In this document: positions 33,601 through 49,143 of the stretch, piece after piece
Position numbering within the stretch: the stretch's first letter is position 1
Layout of the letters: each line of letters begins with the position of its first letter
Source: Lethocerus indicus
Lineage: Eukaryota > Arthropoda > Insecta > Hemiptera > Belostomatidae
Direction of reading: 5' to 3'
NCBI GenBank assembly: GCA_019843655.1
Contig: JACDQD010000005.1
Coordinates: forward strand, 5,731,575 to 5,795,574
DNA: 64,000 nucleotides
Position numbers and translations under genes: made by a program
The notes under the pieces: model-generated
What the model was told of the DNA's origin: nothing
Databases searched by the model: none
What the model saw: only the letters and a program-made list of their open reading frames with translations

Positions 33601-36600
33601 CAAATATGAAAAGTTCTCAAGATGTTTCTAAAATAAGCAACTCAAAGAGCCGCTGTTAAAATATCGTCAGTTCAAAAATAATTTTTACGGTAAGTACTCA
33701 TTCTGAGTGCTTCGTCAGGTGCCACTATCCAATAAGGCGTAACCGAATTTTGATTCTTAGGCGAGTGCGACCGATTTCAAAACGTTTAAAACAGAAGCCT
33801 GGGCGAATTGCCATTTTTAATCGGTGTGGAAGGGAGACGCGGCATGCCCCAGTTGGGCGTGTGGAGGTCGGGACCCTCCGACGTACACCTCGGTTGGCAC
33901 AGGGGCGCTTCCGAACGTGAAACGACTACTGGCAAACCGACCCCGAGAGGAGGACCCGAAGCACACTCCAGGGGGACGAGCTTTCACCCGCCTCCGTTAC
34001 ACAATACCTGACTGGGAGACGTCGCCCGCATGCCTCATTGACAACGGTAAGTCGTTTGGTACGCAACAGTAGTCCCCTAATGTGTGGGAAACAGAAAACA
34101 ATTTGGCAACTTGAATGTAGTGAAGATTTAAGTTATATGTCCAGTAACGGATAGAAGGCATTATAATGCCATTAGACCTTATCGGAGGTGTTGGTTTAAC
34201 AAAAGGAGAGCACATTAAGGGGTATATCCTCAAACAAAAATATAAATAAATCGTCCAATTACAATAAGACGCTGAATATAATCAAATTGTTTTCGTTTTC
34301 GCGAAATTGGACCTCGCCAATTTTGACCGTGTCTTAGTACAACTTCAAGAAGAATAACCGAAATTAGAATATTCCGACTAGGGCGAAACCGGCTTTTGTC
34401 GGTGTCCCTACAACAAAGACGTCCCGAAACAATACACAAGGGCTATATTCAAGCGAAACAAAGCCGTACTCAGAAATTCCAGCACTCACAATGAACTCGC
34501 CTATATATTACAGAATATTGCCCTGGGACAATTTTAGTTTAACGAATCTTCTATCGCGCGATTCAAAATCTTATCGGACTATTGGAGCTGCAGGAATTTT
34601 TTCTAGGAATAATCTGGGGCTCGGCGAAAGAAAGCTGATGGGAACAGGCTCCCTTACAAATAAGCTCAGAACTCATTAAAACTTGGCGTAATTAATCCTA
34701 AAATGTGCCATCCGCAGCGATATTAGGGCCAAGGCTAATACGTGTTTTACACTCAAAACGGCCTTTGCTTGAATTTAAATTGGTCCATACATATTGAATC
34801 GCAAAGTTTCGAGCCCATTCAAGATGTAAAATGGTTGGGGGGGGGGGTTAAACTTGTCCCGACTTTGTTGCCAGGTGTTGGTCAATAAAGCTCGAATGTC
34901 GCAACAGAAGGCCCTGTACGACCCATCGTTCTTGACTTCGAAATGGGGCCGAAGTAACTGATTTTGCAAACTCAGCAATAAATCCGTTGAACAGACGCCT
35001 TCTAGAGTTGAATACCCATACTCAGAAGCAACTTTATTCCGCTCTGGTGTATTAAGGCCTTATAATAGGCAATGTTCTAAGGCAAAGGAAAAGCAGTTTG
35101 AATTCCTAAACCCGAATACTATGTGATTTTGCATATTCTCCCTCTTGTTTCGTTTGTATGGCAGAAGTAATCAGAAATATTTCGTCGGTAAAATTTTGAA
35201 GTAGTTGCTCTTTTTGGCTACCGAAGATAATGCTATAATTATAGCTGCACTGTTATTGTGCTGGCTTCTAGAAATCCGCGGTTACGATATTCCGAGCTAC
35301 AGTACACCAGACATCATAAACATCTCAAACTATCTAGCCTGAATCCGTTTCGGAGATTTCGCAGAATAAAATGTGTATTGGGAAATAATAACGATCGGAA
35401 AGCCAGTAAGTGTACCATGTTTCATGCTCAAGACGAGATTTATGAGACGGGGTGAATGTTTTCCGCCCAGTTACATCACCAGAAGATAATTGATGGAGTA
35501 GTAATTGATAATTGTTTGGCCGCCACTAAATTGGAGTCGTACATGCGAGTCATCGCAGTTGAAGCGTGTAGAAGAGATTGATTGAAGGATTCTGACAACG
35601 GGAATTAGTTACACACCAGGGGAAGAATAAAAAGGAAGAACTGTATTTACTTATATACGAATTCGTATCGTGACTTCGGTGCCTGCGGTCACGAGACCAA
35701 ACTGTTGGGATAGATTTCGGTATCTCGCCATCTTCGGTACCACGACGCTCAATCACATCAACCGTAGAAATAAGCTCAGACCGTACGACCATACGTAAGG
35801 AGGTAGATTATATTCTTAACCGCTCAGCGAAAACTTTAAAGGGCTTTCAGTCATTCTGAGTCTAACTGGCAATCTAGCTGGTCCGTTCAAGAGAAAGGAA
35901 ATATTATACTCTATTCCACAGTCTAAAACCAGTGTCACGAGCTTACAGAATATAAATTTTCCTGTTAGAAACGGACAAGAATGAACTCACATAAACATTA
36001 GATTGCGCCTCTCCAACCGACTACGAGGAAAAGCCGAATTCGGCTTTACGGTAAGTAAAAAATACTGTCCTCGGCCTCCAGTCAATTATTTTAAAACCGA
36101 CTGACGGAAGAAAGGTCGGGGGCAGCGAACCGGGCCAAAGAACCAGATCTGGGGAGCGGCCTCAATTTAGGAAAGCGCGCGAAGGTGGCCACCCGGACGC
36201 GAGGAGACGGCGCGAGGAGAGGTAACTGGGCGCGTCGGGGCAACCGGGAAACCGGTTTGGCGCGGCAAAGTCAACTTGAACCCGCCGATGATTGACCGCC
36301 AAGTACTCGGTCCACTTCTAGTTCACAACTCGGATCACAGCGTATCAACCTAGCGCAATTTACCCGATAAAATTATTACCACTTACAAAAATTAACGTGT
36401 GCCTATTATAGACGTATAAGCAAATATTGTCTTTCTGATTTCTTGAAGTATTTCCATATGAATTTATATTCAAGTATCAGATCGAGTTATTATCACCGAA
36501 TCAATCTTATTTGTGCGATTGGAGATAGAGAATTGAAAATTCGCGGAAGAATCGAGGCGCTGTGTCCAATTCCAAGAAATATTATTTCTTAGAATTAAAG

Positions 36601-39600
36601 TTCCAACATTAAGCGCCGCAGAGTGCCCGGGTACGCAGGGTCTTTGACCCTAACGCCGAGCCAGCCTATTTCAACCGAACTATCCGGTTGTAGTCGCTAA
36701 AACGAAAGACGACAGTCCAACTTCCTTTCTGAGAAGTTGCCGTTAAAAAAACAGACTACCGCGGTCGAGGATCATTTTCAAGTGGATCAAGGACAGATTT
36801 CAGAACGGCTCCTGCTTTCGATGGCATGGAACAGTCCAGATCGTCCTTCGCGTGATAGCATTCAATCCGCCTCTCAACTTATTGGCGTGTTTTAATAATT
36901 TGACTGGAAAGAAATTAAGAATCTTTCGGCAAGATGGGTGGGTATATTGTTGAGCTAGAAGCAGTTGAGAATTTTCCAAGAGTTAGTTAATTTCCGAAGA
37001 AAATTTGTGACCGAGATTTTACAGCTCCCCAATTGCTCAGGATGTAGTTTCAGCCCGCATTTGACAGGCCACTGATATCACAGGACCGCCAAGTTTAAGG
37101 GGGTCTTTTCTCGAGACATGCGGACGAGGTCAAGAAAGCGGCTGATTGTCGAGAGCGGAGGTCGCCCATCACTTCTTCGTTTAGCCCATTAATTTGTTTC
37201 AATCCGTTTTTAATTGCCTCCCGTCTACACGCTATTGGCTCCGTGAGATGATGTCTCCATACGGTCCCCAATGGATCCCGGTATTGGGACGATGAATTTG
37301 CATACTCTTAACGCCAGAGTTTAATTACAAATACAATCGCGTTACTTACTTATTCTGAAATGTGCAAATCTGTCCGTAAAGGGCTTAGTTACAGTCTAAA
37401 TCAAATTCGTAGTCAATAGAAATTGGACACCCCTCGCTCTTAGAATGGCATAACATAGGTTCGATTCCCAGTGATTTTCTTAACATTCATAGAGCAAATG
37501 TAGTACTAAACGACAGAGTTCACTTTTTCAAAGAGTCGGACAGAGAGAGAAAGAGAGAGAGAGTCAAGGAAGTGAGCAGGTACGTCACCTACACATAAAA
37601 CACGACTATAAATAGTATGAATACTTCGGAACATCGCGGGCGGGGGGGAGGCGCCGTGCTAGCTAGAATAACAAATAGGAAACTAATTAAAAATTACATA
37701 AATGAATAAATTAAAGACAGGCCGATAATAATCGGTGAATGAATCGAGGGAAACAAAATGTTAATGCTAATTTTCGGCAAAAATGGTAGCAGTAAGGCGA
37801 AGAGTGAGGAACTCGGCGTAAAGTTGGCCGACTGCCAAGAGCCGGCTTCGGCACGCTTTTCCTCTCTTCCAACACTAACACTGACTCGCAACTTCACACG
37901 AAATACACGCGCACACACTCGTCCGGCAAGCCCCTTGCATCATACTCAAGTTTTCACCGTAAACGTTTCCGAGAAGCGGAACGACGGTGAAGGATTCTAA
38001 GTACACGACGTCCAGTGATACTGGACTAACGTGTTTACGGTTGTTGAGAAAACACGGACAGGAAACGGGACTGATTTAGGGTAACAAACTTAAATGAAAT
38101 TATACAACTTGACTCTGTTCGGAGCTCAAACCGGTTACGCTTCCCGTACTTCGCGAGGAAGCCAATGTTCTACAGCAGGTACTTTCCAATCGATTTTCAA
38201 TAAATTCTTCTGTAGATTAACTTTTCTAGACGGCTAGGCGATGTTAAGGGTAATGACCTCCTTGTGGTAACCGAACAATACTAAACTGAACAAATAGTCA
38301 CGAAATCACGAGGCAACCAAAATCGAACACGAATGAGAGAAAATATGTAAAATAACTATGAATATGACTTCACGAAAACAATAATTTCGAGAGTTAGTTT
38401 AACTCTTTATTAAATATATATAGTTTAAAATCTAGTCTCCCACAAAACATATTAATGTTTATATTGTACGTAGTAACTGAAATATTCCGCTACCGATTAA
38501 TTGATATTACACTTATTATATGTTAACACGAAAACTAAAGTAAATATTTGGGTGAAGTATCGTGTAGTAGTATTCTGGAGTAAACTGAGATCAAATCGTA
38601 ACCAAATTACATTTTGAGCGATTGGAAAGTTACAGGTCTGAGCTTTCCCGGTCATCGATGTCACGAATGTGGAATATTCCAAATTAAAAATATGAGTCGA
38701 TTTCAAATAACTCCAGAAGACCTTGGAAGATATGTTATTCGTTCCTGAAGGACTGTTTCTGGTCGAAGCACGAGAGACAAGGCCGCCACTCCCAGTATAA
38801 GTAGTACCGGGAATAGGAAGCGATTGATTGGGCTAACCGGGGTTCGATATTACCGGCGGCGAATTACCCGATACTTTCAATCAGTATAATATGTTTCCTG
38901 GGAACGGGGTACTGTGAAATACAGAAGAAAGAAGAGAAAGCGGAGGAATAAAACCGAAAGGAGACGTGCCTATCGGCGGTCCATCTTGTATTGGAATAAC
39001 TTTCAGCGTGGCAAGTCAGACCGACGCTAATAGAAACCGGGGGGGGGGGGAGGTTTGTTTATTTGGAGGAGAGACGGGCCACGGTTATGACGAACCGACC
39101 CGGATCTACCCACAAGCACACAAAAAATAATAATGGGATCGACAGACCGCACATCGACCGTACAGAATGAAAAAATATCTGCCTCGAATCGGCCTCTGAT
39201 ACCTATCAGACGAAACAATTTCATCGAATCAAACTGAAGCACGAGGGCAAACAAACGCAGCCAACTAAAGAGTCAAGAAACAGTATAAACATTAGATTTT
39301 TATCCTTCAATGAGTTAATGTAAGTTTTTACTCATAAAGTTTTTAAGCAGGGAAATGAAAGTTCTAACTGTATTAACGAAGACCAAACTGCTACATTTTA
39401 TTGATTCCTATTTCGGGGCGACGAATATTCACTTACAAAAGGAGGTTGTATCAAATGTAATAATATTAATCAAATATTGGAAAAGGTTCCAAAAGTGGTG
39501 TCGTTTGGCATGTTTATCGACGGTATGAATTTTACCAGATAGAGTACACCAGAGTACATTAACGTAATTTCCCATTTCACTGAATAATGCGCCTCCCCCT

Positions 39601-42600
39601 TCATAAGATTTTATTATTCCCCGTCATTTCTTTTTAAATTAAGTCTCGATGATAAATAGATTTTTGAGAATTGTTTTTGTTCGAGATTTTGAAGGCACAA
39701 TTCGGAGGGAACCGACTTGACACACTGTGCATAATATTAAACTAAGGTTTTCAGTACGTTTCTATTGCACGTACTAGTTTCACCGCAACTTTTTCATTTA
39801 AAAAAATCCAATTTGGAATTGTTCAAAATGAAAATATATTATTTTTTTCCTGCGACGATAAGAAATTGGTATAGCCGCAAAACGTTTGCAGTGAAAAGGT
39901 TACCCGATATTGTATATCTATAATTGTAGGTCAAACCCACGTAATAGCATTGAACGGAATAGCGCTGGTTGCGGACTGGGCACGCGACAGTTCTTTACGG
40001 CCCAATTTCCATTTCGTTCGAGCCTAACTTAAAAGACAGACGTAACACACTTTGTAAGTTATATAAATAGTATATTTATCAAGAAAACCCACTCTTCACG
40101 ATAAAAGAAAACCGGAAGGTGAAATTTATATTAGAAATACTTAAAATCGGCTGCTAATCCCGAGTGCTATTTAAATAAAGTCTGATTGAGAAAACGTTGT
40201 TTTCCGTGATGCTATTTTCGGCAATCATAACTCAGATAACAAAATTCAGCATTCTATTCCACCGCCTAGCCGAGAATAAAATTACTAATTTCACTGAACA
40301 GCAGTTTTTCTGAACTGTTCTAGATTCGGGCCAATCGAGAATTAGTTGAGAAAGTGGTCTTTACTTTTTCAAAGCGAGCGTGCCACAATCAAACTGACTC
40401 ATCGGACAGATAGTGGAGGGAAAATTGCAGGCGGAAATTACAATTTAACCGCAATCGGAATTCGATATACATTTATTTATACAAGCTCTTGAATAATGCG
40501 TGTCAAATCGAGGCAGGGGAAAAGATATACGGGACGGCTTAATTTTAATTCAACACATTTTAAGTCAAAAATTGCTCCGTCGTTTTGTAAAACTCTAAAT
40601 AAGTTACTGCTCATGTTTTAAGCAAATTTGTCCATGAAGACATCAAAAAATTAAATCTCGTGTGCGTAGAAAGGTAGACCGTAACATAGGAACTACTTTC
40701 TATCTCATTACCGTAGACTAAGCAAGGCCGATCTTACTTACCGACATCCTCCGTTTTATCGCTTCGTTCACAAAGACGTTTATTATTGTGTAAAATTCCG
40801 CCTACTGTGAAAAACTAACAAAACCCAACGGGAGATTAGAAAAGTAAACTGCCTCATTCTGTAGAATGCCCTAAATAATACATACAAATCGCTTAATTAA
40901 TAATCCGGTCGGTTAATTTGTTGGGATTTAAATAAACAAGCGAACAAGGAAATCGTCAAATATTTGTTCTAGATTAAATGGTGGTTGGAGGCAAAGAGTC
41001 AACACTGGCGGTGATACGATTGTTTGAAGTGGTCAACCACTCGAGAACAAGAACTTCTAGTAGTAGTATTTACTACCTTTAATTATATCAATTATTCGGT
41101 TAATTGGGCAATATGTCAAAGAGAAGATATTCAATACTTCAAGGGTGTATATATAGAAAAAAAAGAACGACGAATTATATTTGTGAACACGAAAATAACC
41201 GTGATATATACCATTAATTCTGTATTCTCGGCATGCTGTTTCTTAGAAAAAAGTTTTGATTGTAATAAAAGATGTAATTCTTGTTAAAAGAACTAACGTA
41301 ATTGAACTGTGAAATAAATACCAGGACAATTTTATGCAAGAAGAACCGGACGTGGCTAAGACTATTATTTAAGCTGCAGGAAGATATTTAATTATCGAAC
41401 GTCAAGAAAAACAGTCTCCGTCTGTGCATTACTCTATCGATACATCTCGTGCGTATATTTTGTTCGATAAGGTCTTTTTTTAATTGTACGATCCGCTTCC
41501 TAAAACATTTATCTATTACGGTGGGGCGAATGAAAATGTCCTTGCTTGTTGAGCTGAGATACTGAAACGGATTGCACAAGTCACTCCGCGAACTAATGAC
41601 GTCGACCAGTTTTTCGATTAATTGTTATATCTCTTTATAGCGCGCGCTCCGTTCTGCGTAACATTCATAGGCTACTGCAGGCCTTTTATGACTAAACCAG
41701 TAGAGTCAGCTCTACTCGTTTAATCTGTTGACATTTTTAATTGAAGAAACTTTTCCACTTCAGACTGTCCCTTAAAGTTAGGTTTAAGGAGTAATTGGAA
41801 AAAAGTCCAATGTCGCCAGTGAAAGAGGTCTCCTCCCATTCTTGAATACGTCTTGGCCAATTGCTGAGATATCTTAGAAATTACCATATAAAAAAAATTG
41901 AGGTTATTGGCTTAGCCAAAGAGGTCAAAAATTTTCAACAAAAAATGCGAAGAAAATTGTTGTAAAGCTGTGAATGGTACCGTTTTGGAAGAGCCACAGA
42001 AAGCTTTGTGCGCTTTGGCGCGAGAGAGAGAGAGAGAGAGAGGGAGAGATTCGACACGCGTGACTTTCTTCTTAGCTGGAAAGCAAAAATCTTCGTGACG
42101 ACCTTGCCAATGAGCTACGAAAATTCCTCAGGCATACTTCTCAGACAGCGTCTGATTCGGTACAAAGTAATCCTGATATTTAACGAGAAACATGGATAAT
42201 TTTCGAGTTGAAATGTGACTCCGAACCAATCGGATGTTACATTTACATGCAATTTTCCAACAGAACCTGATGCGAGGGCAGGAATGAACGGGTGGAAGAT
42301 TTTCAAACCAAAAGGCTATAACTTGCATTGACATGGAACAGATGCTTCTTGACCTCTGTTGTAAAATGTTGAGTGTAATCAAAGCTATAAATGCAATACT
42401 TCGCTCTTTTTTGCGTGAAACTACAACCGATAGTTAACGGGGTAATACATTATTGAAGTTTATTTAGAAACCTACAAAACTAATAAACGGGTGCACAAAT
42501 TCTGACTTGACCTTTTAAAGTTAAAGGAATCGATAGGTGCGACGCGTTTCGGTGCGCATCAATTTTTTCGTAGGGCAAAAAAAAACGAGGAAGCCATAAA

Positions 42601-45600
42601 TCGTTCGGATATTTATAGAATTTTTATGTCTGGACCCGCAGATCGGAAACGGTTATTTTTTAATGTCAATAAGCGATCCATCAATCGGTCTCTCTGACTC
42701 ACCCGCTCCGCTGCCCCTCCATAATCGACAATCAGATTGACCCTGTCAATAGATCGAACTGGCCCCGAACGTTTGGCGGACGAAAATTGATTTTTTTCCC
42801 CCCAGTTCGCTTTTATTAGTCCCGACCTTCCTTCCGATAACGCGGCGACTGCGCGTACAATTTAACGGTGACCGCGCTTTGATAACTCAGACCGCTATCG
42901 CGGAACCATCAAATTGCCCCGGTCTTAGTCAACCTGCGGTGGATATGAGCGTACATCGAGGATTATTCTCTCCCACGAAAAAACAGCATTATTAAAATTT
43001 TAATACTATGCCTTCTTTATTGGTCTTTTCCTTACGGTAAATCCCAACACCAAATTTTATCAAGAAATGTTTTGTTCAGTTAAGAAGAACGTTGATGCGC
43101 GCAGATTTCCTGAAAATTATCTCGATTAGTCGTCATGCCAGCCAGATCTGATTCATCAACGCGTAAATTTGCTTCGATGAAAAGATGAACAAATCTCCCA
43201 CGCTCGGTATTTTTTCAAATGCGATCGAAGCCAGTTTTTACAGAAGAAAATGTTTCCGATATCAGTCTTGGTGACCAGCGCTCCGCCATGATGGAAATCG
43301 CCGAATTAATATTGCAGTACAGCGAGAAGGGGCAGAAAATACCGCGGGGGTGCTACCGGTCCAACTGTTTTGAACTCGTTTAATATTATTTTATCTCACA
43401 GGGGTCGTAATATTTGAAACTTTGAGGGAGCCTGCAACTATTTTGAGAATCGCGATTTTATATTTTTCGTCTCCTTCGGCCCTAAGCTTTATTAGGTTTT
43501 GATTTATGGCGTTCAACAAATCCCATACTATGTATATTAAATTATCGGCCAATTCAAAATAGGGAAGCTTTTATTCCTCGAGGTAGTTCGCAATGTTCGT
43601 GCTGGAATGCTCGACTTTTAGTGATGAAGTAGTATAGTTCCCAGTTGAAAAGAAGAAAAGAGTTAAAGGAAACTACAAGGAGCCGGACAAAGATGCTGAG
43701 AACAGTTGGCAATACTGTGATATCTATTTACCAGATTAAATATCGATCCCGAGAGAGCCAGTAGGGTTAGGGCCGCCGCCACCCCCCTTCACCCCCCACC
43801 AGGTGGGCCAGACAAAATGGCGCCCATCCCCGGCTCTGGTCCTCACCCACCTCCCAAATTTAAGTAGGCCACCACGTTCAATAAGCCCAATCCCTTTGCT
43901 CCCTCAAGTTTCCACCCTTTAACTGAAAACGAATCGTATCCCTTAATATTTCAAATTTATTCAGGGTTGTTATATATATTTATTTTTGTAATTGTCAAAA
44001 TGTAATGAGTTGATCTTTAAAGGCACGGAGTCTTTGAAACTGTGTCTTTTCATTCCTCCGCTGGAGTAAAAAATAATTATGGCTAGCACATGCGTTGAAA
44101 ATAAACCGTTTAATAAAATTTAAGTTGTTCCATCGCGTGCTTAATCTTTCTTTTATAATACAGTCATCGTGCAGTACAACAATGGGGTCTAGTGACTTCA
44201 CTTTTTTTTCGATAAGTATTTACAAGGATGACAGCAATTGCCGGCGACTAGAATAATCTATGACTGAATAGGCTAATTTCAATGAAATTCAATTCCTTCG
44301 GTTAAAATCCGTATTAATAGTTCTTAGTCATATCCTACAGAACATGATAAAATGTCATACTCGAGTTCAATGAGAGTAAGTCTACCAATTTGAACTCATA
44401 CGGATAGTCCTAATAGTGAGACATTCCCTGTTCCAAGCCTATTCAGGGTCTATTTCAAGCAATCGATTCCTTCCTTATATTTTTCCGATACTACTACAAT
44501 TGAATTAATTTAAAATATTCGTACTGCTGGAATAAAAAAAAACATTTACGTTCAATCGAACTAACGCTCCAGTTGTGGGACGTTTGCATGTTAGATTTGA
44601 GATTAATAAAGAAGCGATGAAAACCTCGCGGCTCTCGGTTTCGTTTAATCGGCCAATATCCGGCCAATAATCGAACTTTCTGAAATATGCTGCGCTGTTG
44701 AATTAGCGACGGGATCTGCCCGCTAGGGGATCTCAAATTTTCAAATATCTTATACTCTGAATTTTCATATTACTCTAAATTTTAATTCAGCATAATATCG
44801 GTTCAACATCCGCAAGGCTATATTTCTAATCTGTTTAAAATATATGGAAACTGAGTATATTAATACCATCTCTGTGGAGAGCAATATTTCGTTCGTAGAC
44901 TACAGAATGTTAATTTCCATTACTCGAACTTAAGGAAAACGATAAGGAAAGAAGCCGGATATAGAAAAGAAGAGTACCGGCCGGAGGAGGATAACATTAA
45001 GGAAAATTACAGGCAGGGAGAGAAAACATTTAAAGGAAAAATAACCCACAATTTTATTCAGAAAGGACTGCAAGGTAGAAACTTAAAATATTGCCTTCAG
45101 TCGCGATTTAGCAATGAACTATTACAAAAATCATACTTATGAAAATGAAATGATCTAAAATAGAGATGAATATAAAAGGCAAAGGTATTAGGCACATGTA
45201 TCGCCTACGGGTATTGGGTTTTGCTCTTTGGTTAAGTTACGTCGTTGGTGGCCGTATCAGGACATTACTCTGCAAAAATAATAGACCTTGAACCAGCTCT
45301 TATGAACGTACGATTCACACAAGCGCCCGATATAATGCTTTCGGAGAGGACACCTTTTTCGAGTGAATATAAAACCTGAACGGCGGGCAGAAATATCGAT
45401 ACTATTTACGCTAATCACGTCCCTGAAGTTAATGACTGTCTGTTTGTCAGGACACAATCGGAACGGCATACTTCGTTTCGTCACTTTATCGTAAGAGTTG
45501 CCGATATACTACAATTTCAATATTCGGAATGTTGTTCTATAGAAAATGAAAATAAGTTTTTTTTTCATACCGTATCCCATGGAAAATATGAGGGTAAGGT

Positions 45601-48600
45601 TGAAATATAAAAAATGAAAGGCTAGCTTATCCTACGTCCAGGCTTCGGGGACCCGATTCGAGTATTGATCCCGAGGGTATCTCAAATAATATCAACTCAT
45701 AATACACTTTCTCTATTTAATGTCGTATTTGCAAGTATTCACAAATTAGTCACAGCCGCAAGAGTGTAATTATTTTAAATTGTTATAACACGATGAGGCT
45801 AAAATTTATCGTTAGAGGTACAATTTTAGGTTTCAACTGTTTTGCGCTCCTAAATTATATTTTTAAGATTATACTAAAAGGATTTGGTTAAAAAATATAA
45901 GCCAACCATCATATTATTTTTACACCCGAACACTGCGAATTAACATTATTAGTGTGCGATGTTTTATTTATCTGCGCGAACATTAAACTAAATATAGAGA
46001 ATTCCACGACGATTAGATTAGTAACAGACAAACAACCGTGTATAACCCAATTCGGACGGATCTAAAAAATCAATATGCCCCGAAAAGTTGACGCATCATT
46101 CTTCCGGATCCAGTGAGATTCCTAACTCAGGGTACACTTCAGAATATTTGCCGATCGAACTCCGTGCTTGTTGGATAAAGAAAGTAATCGAACGGCCAAA
46201 GGGAAAGCGGTGAAATTGTGTCGTGGGGAGCCCGGGGGAAACGTAGATTTTTCCACATCAATACTTTCCACCCCCGAGTCCGGAGAGTACGCACACGTAG
46301 CCCCCTGATGCGCAGACGGCTGGACGGGGGATGGATTTGGAACACGCCCTCGGGCTTACACCCCGCCTCGGCCTACTTTCTTACCCGCCACCCTCTTGTT
46401 GCATTACCGTAATAGTCGTTTTATCATTGTTTCTTTTCCCACCCCACCCGCGACGAGAGGGACAATTAACACGCGTTTCAATTTAAGTGGAAACGAGCAT
46501 GGGCCCGGGGCCGGACAGAATTAGCCCAATTCCGCCATGACAGTACCAATTACCGTATAAAGGGAGTCGTCGTTCGTCATAACGTTAAACGCTTCCCGTC
46601 GCGGTTTCATATTAAAAATACCTCCGCCCCAAACTTATTTAAAATCGTCTATAAAAAACCGTGAAAATTCCGAAGCCGGCCCCATTTCAGTTTAACGGGA
46701 TGATCATTTGTGACGTAAAAGTAAAAAAAGTTAACTTCTGGTTCATATTAACGTGAATAAAGAGAGAGCCCTTTTATTATTTCGATAATTCTGTCGAGAT
46801 TTCTAAATATTTCGCTTTCAATGATCACACGTTGACAAAAAATATATATTAAAATTAGCAGAGAAACTGTAACCGGTTTGAATTCCCATAGACATTCATC
46901 GGGTTTTCATTAATTTACGAATTTGAATCGATAACGAGTTCATCATTCCCGGTGGTTCGGATAGAATAACTATTTTGTAAGATTTTTTTAAAATTCGATA
47001 ATATAAAATAAATCACTGCCACGCGACCTTTTTATTTGATGTCTGAAGGAACAAATAATCGATGGTTATTCCAATAGCAATTCAACAGTGTACAACCTGA
47101 ACGCCAAGGGCGGAGCGAGTACGGGTTGCCAGGCCGTTCCTGGAGTGGGGCCTCCCGGTGTTTTTCCACCGCACTAATTTCGTATTCAAGCTTAGCACTA
47201 ACCAACATAAAAGCGAGTTATTACTCACAATAGTTGCCGGCCTGAAGAACCGATTTCTTCGAACCAATTAAAACGGTTTTACGTTATTTACTTTGGAAAA
47301 TCGAACGACACTTCTTGACCTAAAAAGTTAGAGTGTCAACCCTTCTCATTCCAAGTGAACTGGTACTAAATTAAAAACCAAAATACGTGCCGCAAAAATT
47401 GCATTTGAACTTCATAACAAAGTAGAGCGGATAACACTATTCTTATTAACGAAGTATTAAACTGAATGTTAAATTATCTCCTTTGTTAACTCAAGCATGC
47501 GCAGTGTTTTGTTATATGGAAGTGAATATCGAAATGAATGTCCTTACTTAAAGTTAATCCGATCCAAATGATTATCTTCCAATAAATTAGCAGGAAAACT
47601 ATAATTAAAAGGAAGGCCCAATGTGAAGAGATAACCAGTTGATTGTCCAAATGGCCACTGTGACTAAAAACAGGATTAATTAAGGCCCACATTAAAGTAA
47701 AAATTCCCAAGAAACCTGTTGAGAGAATTTCTACTTCTGGAGAGTGCTTTAGACTGAATCGATACCTGGATGAAGTACTCGGTAAATTCATAATTCCATA
47801 TTTTCATATTGGCGGTTTAACCTGCGGGCAGTGTAATTATCTAAGAAAGAACGTTTCTCGTCCAATAAAGAAGAGAAGTTTACAGTGAAAAACAATTTCG
47901 TGGCTCAATCTATAGTACCGTGGCTGTGGAACTATATATATAAACTATATAATGTAAATAGCGCGGAAAATAGAATATTTGAAATCCGAGATTATAGACC
48001 GAACCGCGCGCACGGGTTCGTGTTCAGGTAGCTGAATCGATTGGTTCAGATAAAGAAAGATAATTCTGCAATTATCAATCAGTGCGTGTCACGCCCCTAT
48101 CCAATCCTCGGATGGCCTCAATTCCTGCTCACCACTAATGTCCTCCTCCCGGGGTGAGTACGACAATTTTGGGAGGGGCCCCACACCACCTTTATATTTC
48201 AATATTTGGTTTAACCCCCTGAGGACCCACCCATAAACCGGCCTAGGTCAAAGATGCTGTACCGATTTTTATTAATGGACGATCGCAGATTATTATTAAT
48301 AATTAAGATTATAGTATTAATGTTGCATGCACGCTGTCCAACCGGTTCACCATTCATCTTGGATCAATCGGTCCGTCGTCCGGAGGTGACAATCTCAAAG
48401 ACTAACTTTCCAGAGTGCAGAAAACGGAACGCTTAGTGTTCAAAAAGAAAATCCTATTTCGTGCGGATGAGATTGAGCACATTTAGCTTTAACTGTAACG
48501 TAGGCGGTAAGGAATTTATTCAAATAATTCTGTAGAGGATTCGGCAACAGCGAAGTTCATCTCCGTGAATCGTGGAATCGATTAAAGATGGAGGACTGTC

Positions 48601-49058
48601 GAAACAGGTCTAGTAGCTGTGGGTTATGCCAATTAAAATATAAGATTATAATGGACGATGGGAGGATAAAGCAGTTATCACATGAAACAATTATTATATA
48701 TTTAAATAGTCAGAATTAAAACGTTGTGATTTTTACATACATACAATATAATATACATTTAATACATAATAGAAGAATTTGAACAAATAAAAATATGGAA
48801 ATCTTGAATGAATTATCTTATATATAGATATACAGTCGCCTGCGCGAATAATTTTGGGAAAATGAAATCGTTACATATTAATAGACAATAACGAATTTGG
48901 ATTACATAGGCTAATTGTTACATTAACAAAAATCGCATGCAACGTGAGGTCGAGAGATTAATGTACCCGGCTCTCGAACAAAATAATTATTCTACATTTC
49001 AAATTATTGATCAAATTCAATATGAGGGGAGGAAAGAGGGAGGAGGTGAGAGAGCATG

Positions 49059-49143
<85 letters not shown>

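Noticed and set aside
37458..37469. ggttcgattccc, a perfect tRNA T-arm or Pol III B-box word
   Set aside because: No acceptor stem, D-arm or A box at the expected distance, so not called a tRNA gene.
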